A stretch of 64,000 nt of DNA from Paraflavitalea devenefica (lineage in GTDB: Bacteria > Bacteroidota > Bacteroidia > Chitinophagales > Chitinophagaceae): the NCBI RefSeq assembly GCF_011759375.1, contig NZ_JAARML010000011.1:1-64000 (forward strand). Reading direction: 5' to 3'. Below the pieces are notes generated by a model. That model saw nothing but the letters and a program-made list of their open reading frames with translations. It was not told the DNA's origin and did no database searches. How positions within the stretch are numbered: the stretch's first letter is position 1; each line of letters begins with the position of its first letter. Below are positions 63,195 to 64,000 of the stretch, one piece after another. A program made the position numbers and the translations under genes.

Positions 63195-64000
63195 CTATGG
63201 CACTTTGGCCAGATGAGTGGCGGTCGTATCTTCTTGGTAAGCCAGGCGTAATAAATGGATACTATACTGGTCGCTGGCCCGGGTCCGCACATACATCTGG
63301 CCGTCGGCCGTAAAAAATAACGTGGACAGGGAGAAATTTCCCGCCAGGTTGCATTCTCCAATAATCCGTAGTTCCTGGTCGAAAAAGATCAGGCTTTTGT
63401 TTTTACTTTTTTTGCCCAGTAAGAAGTCCCGTTCCTGGATTCTTTGCTCGGCTACACGGAGGTAACGCTTTTGGACTGGGTCAAAATAAATGTTTTCATA
63501 AGAGTCTCTTTTGTTGAAAGCCGTTTTCATCGCATCTTCCGCTGTCCGCTCCTCCTCTCTGACGGCAGGGATGTCACCTTGCTGAAACTTACTTTTTCCA
63601 TTGTAGGCCATGTGATAACCAGCAAGATCTGTTTCATATAAGTTGGAATCGGCCGCATAACTGAATACCAACCTGTTTTTATCATTGATGCAATAACTGG
63701 TGGCAAAAAAGAAAAAGCCGTATAAGCTATCCTGGTACCTTGCTGGAGGAGCGTAGAGTAGCATGGAATGTTTGGAGGTAAAATCCAACTCGTACAGCGA
63801 TTTCCACTTCCGGTAGTCTTTTTTCTTTTTGGCGGAAAGTATCGGGGAGGCTTTCAGGTACAGTTTTCCATCATGAAAGAATGGTGGCGCTTCCGGTCGG
63901 AAGGAGGCCAGCGCCGGAAATGGATTCGGTTGAAATGAGATGGAATCTTGCAAAACTAAAGAGCGGTTGAACCGGTATACCATGTCCTTGTTGATGACAT
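63195..64000 (-). CDS. DUF4221-like surface protein (N-terminus outside window)
   Basis: The frame is open to the right edge, so the start lies beyond 64000; at least 268 residues are visible. The protein is strand-rich with repeated short blades (LVFSYAADSNLYETDLAGYH, YENIYFDPVQKRYLRVAEQR, KSLIFFDQELRIIGECNLAG, FFTADGQMYVRTRASDQYSI), the pattern of DUF4221 / 6-bladed propeller proteins in Bacteroidota. A lipoprotein signal would be expected upstream. It heads the minus-strand operon with the CPAC lipoprotein and the pseudophosphatase. Function is unknown. Confidence 0.65.
   Translation of the reverse strand, partial: VINKDMVYRFNRSLVLQDSISFQPNPFPALASFRPEAPPFFHDGKLYLKASPILSAKKKKDYRKWKSLYELDFTSKHSMLLYAPPARYQDSLYGFFFFATSYCINDKNRLVFSYAADSNLYETDLAGYHMAYNGKSKFQQGDIPAVREEERTAEDAMKTAFNKRDSYENIYFDPVQKRYLRVAEQRIQERDFLLGKKSKNKSLIFFDQELRIIGECNLAGNFSLSTLFFTADGQMYVRTRASDQYSIHLLRLAYQEDTTATHLAKVP

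Overview
The window looks like a chromosome segment of a Bacteroidota member, most likely Chitinophagaceae. Supporting signs are a type IX secretion (T9SS) C-terminal sorting domain on a secreted metalloprotease, very large HYR/Ig-like repeat surface proteins, a SusC-style plug motif, Bacteroidota-type -7 boxes (TAnnTTTG), and many lipoproteins with short signal peptides. No rRNA, tRNA, CRISPR array or insertion sequence was recognised.

Region 1 (1-19085, minus strand) is one enormous open frame, at least 6361 codons, that runs off the left edge. From its N-terminus it holds a signal peptide, about 12 Ig-like units of about 86 aa, a jelly-roll island, three 84-aa HYR-like units, and then 56 tandem HYR-like units of 77 aa (231 bp) with four Cys each. 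It is a giant surface protein, probably an adhesin.

Region 2 (19.7-55.4 kb) is mostly ordinary core and accessory genes: ddl, a PASTA protein and a rhodanese; a methyltransferase-like membrane protein and a histidine kinase; an ABC-F ATPase; an M28 peptidase; an RlmK-type rRNA methyltransferase; an MFS permease; DUF4197; a thioesterase; a thioredoxin-TPR lipoprotein; an FKBP; a secreted reprolysin-like protease; flotillin; two unknown overlapping genes; a MuiA-like protein with a plug-like insertion; an alpha-glucan phosphorylase homologue; a MntR-type repressor overlapping an Nramp-USP fusion; a PepSY protein; and nrdB-nrdA. Several clear intrinsic terminators separate these units. Short degenerate word repeats sit just behind many stop codons.

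Region 3 (55.4-64 kb) is the accessory part. A 1.1-kb gene-free stretch carries an intergenic repeat and a long inverted repeat that may be a structured RNA. Then come a MauE-like membrane protein, a family of small HTH proteins (three intact and one decayed copy), an unknown 272-aa protein followed directly by a 56-aa Ser/Thr/Cys-rich ORF, a LanKC-like kinase-cyclase fusion without a lyase domain or zinc ligands, a convergent phosphatase-family protein that has lost nearly all metal ligands, a CPAC lipoprotein and a probable DUF4221 protein cut by the window edge. I read this as a candidate undescribed RiPP-like or kinase/pseudophosphatase system; the grouping is inference.
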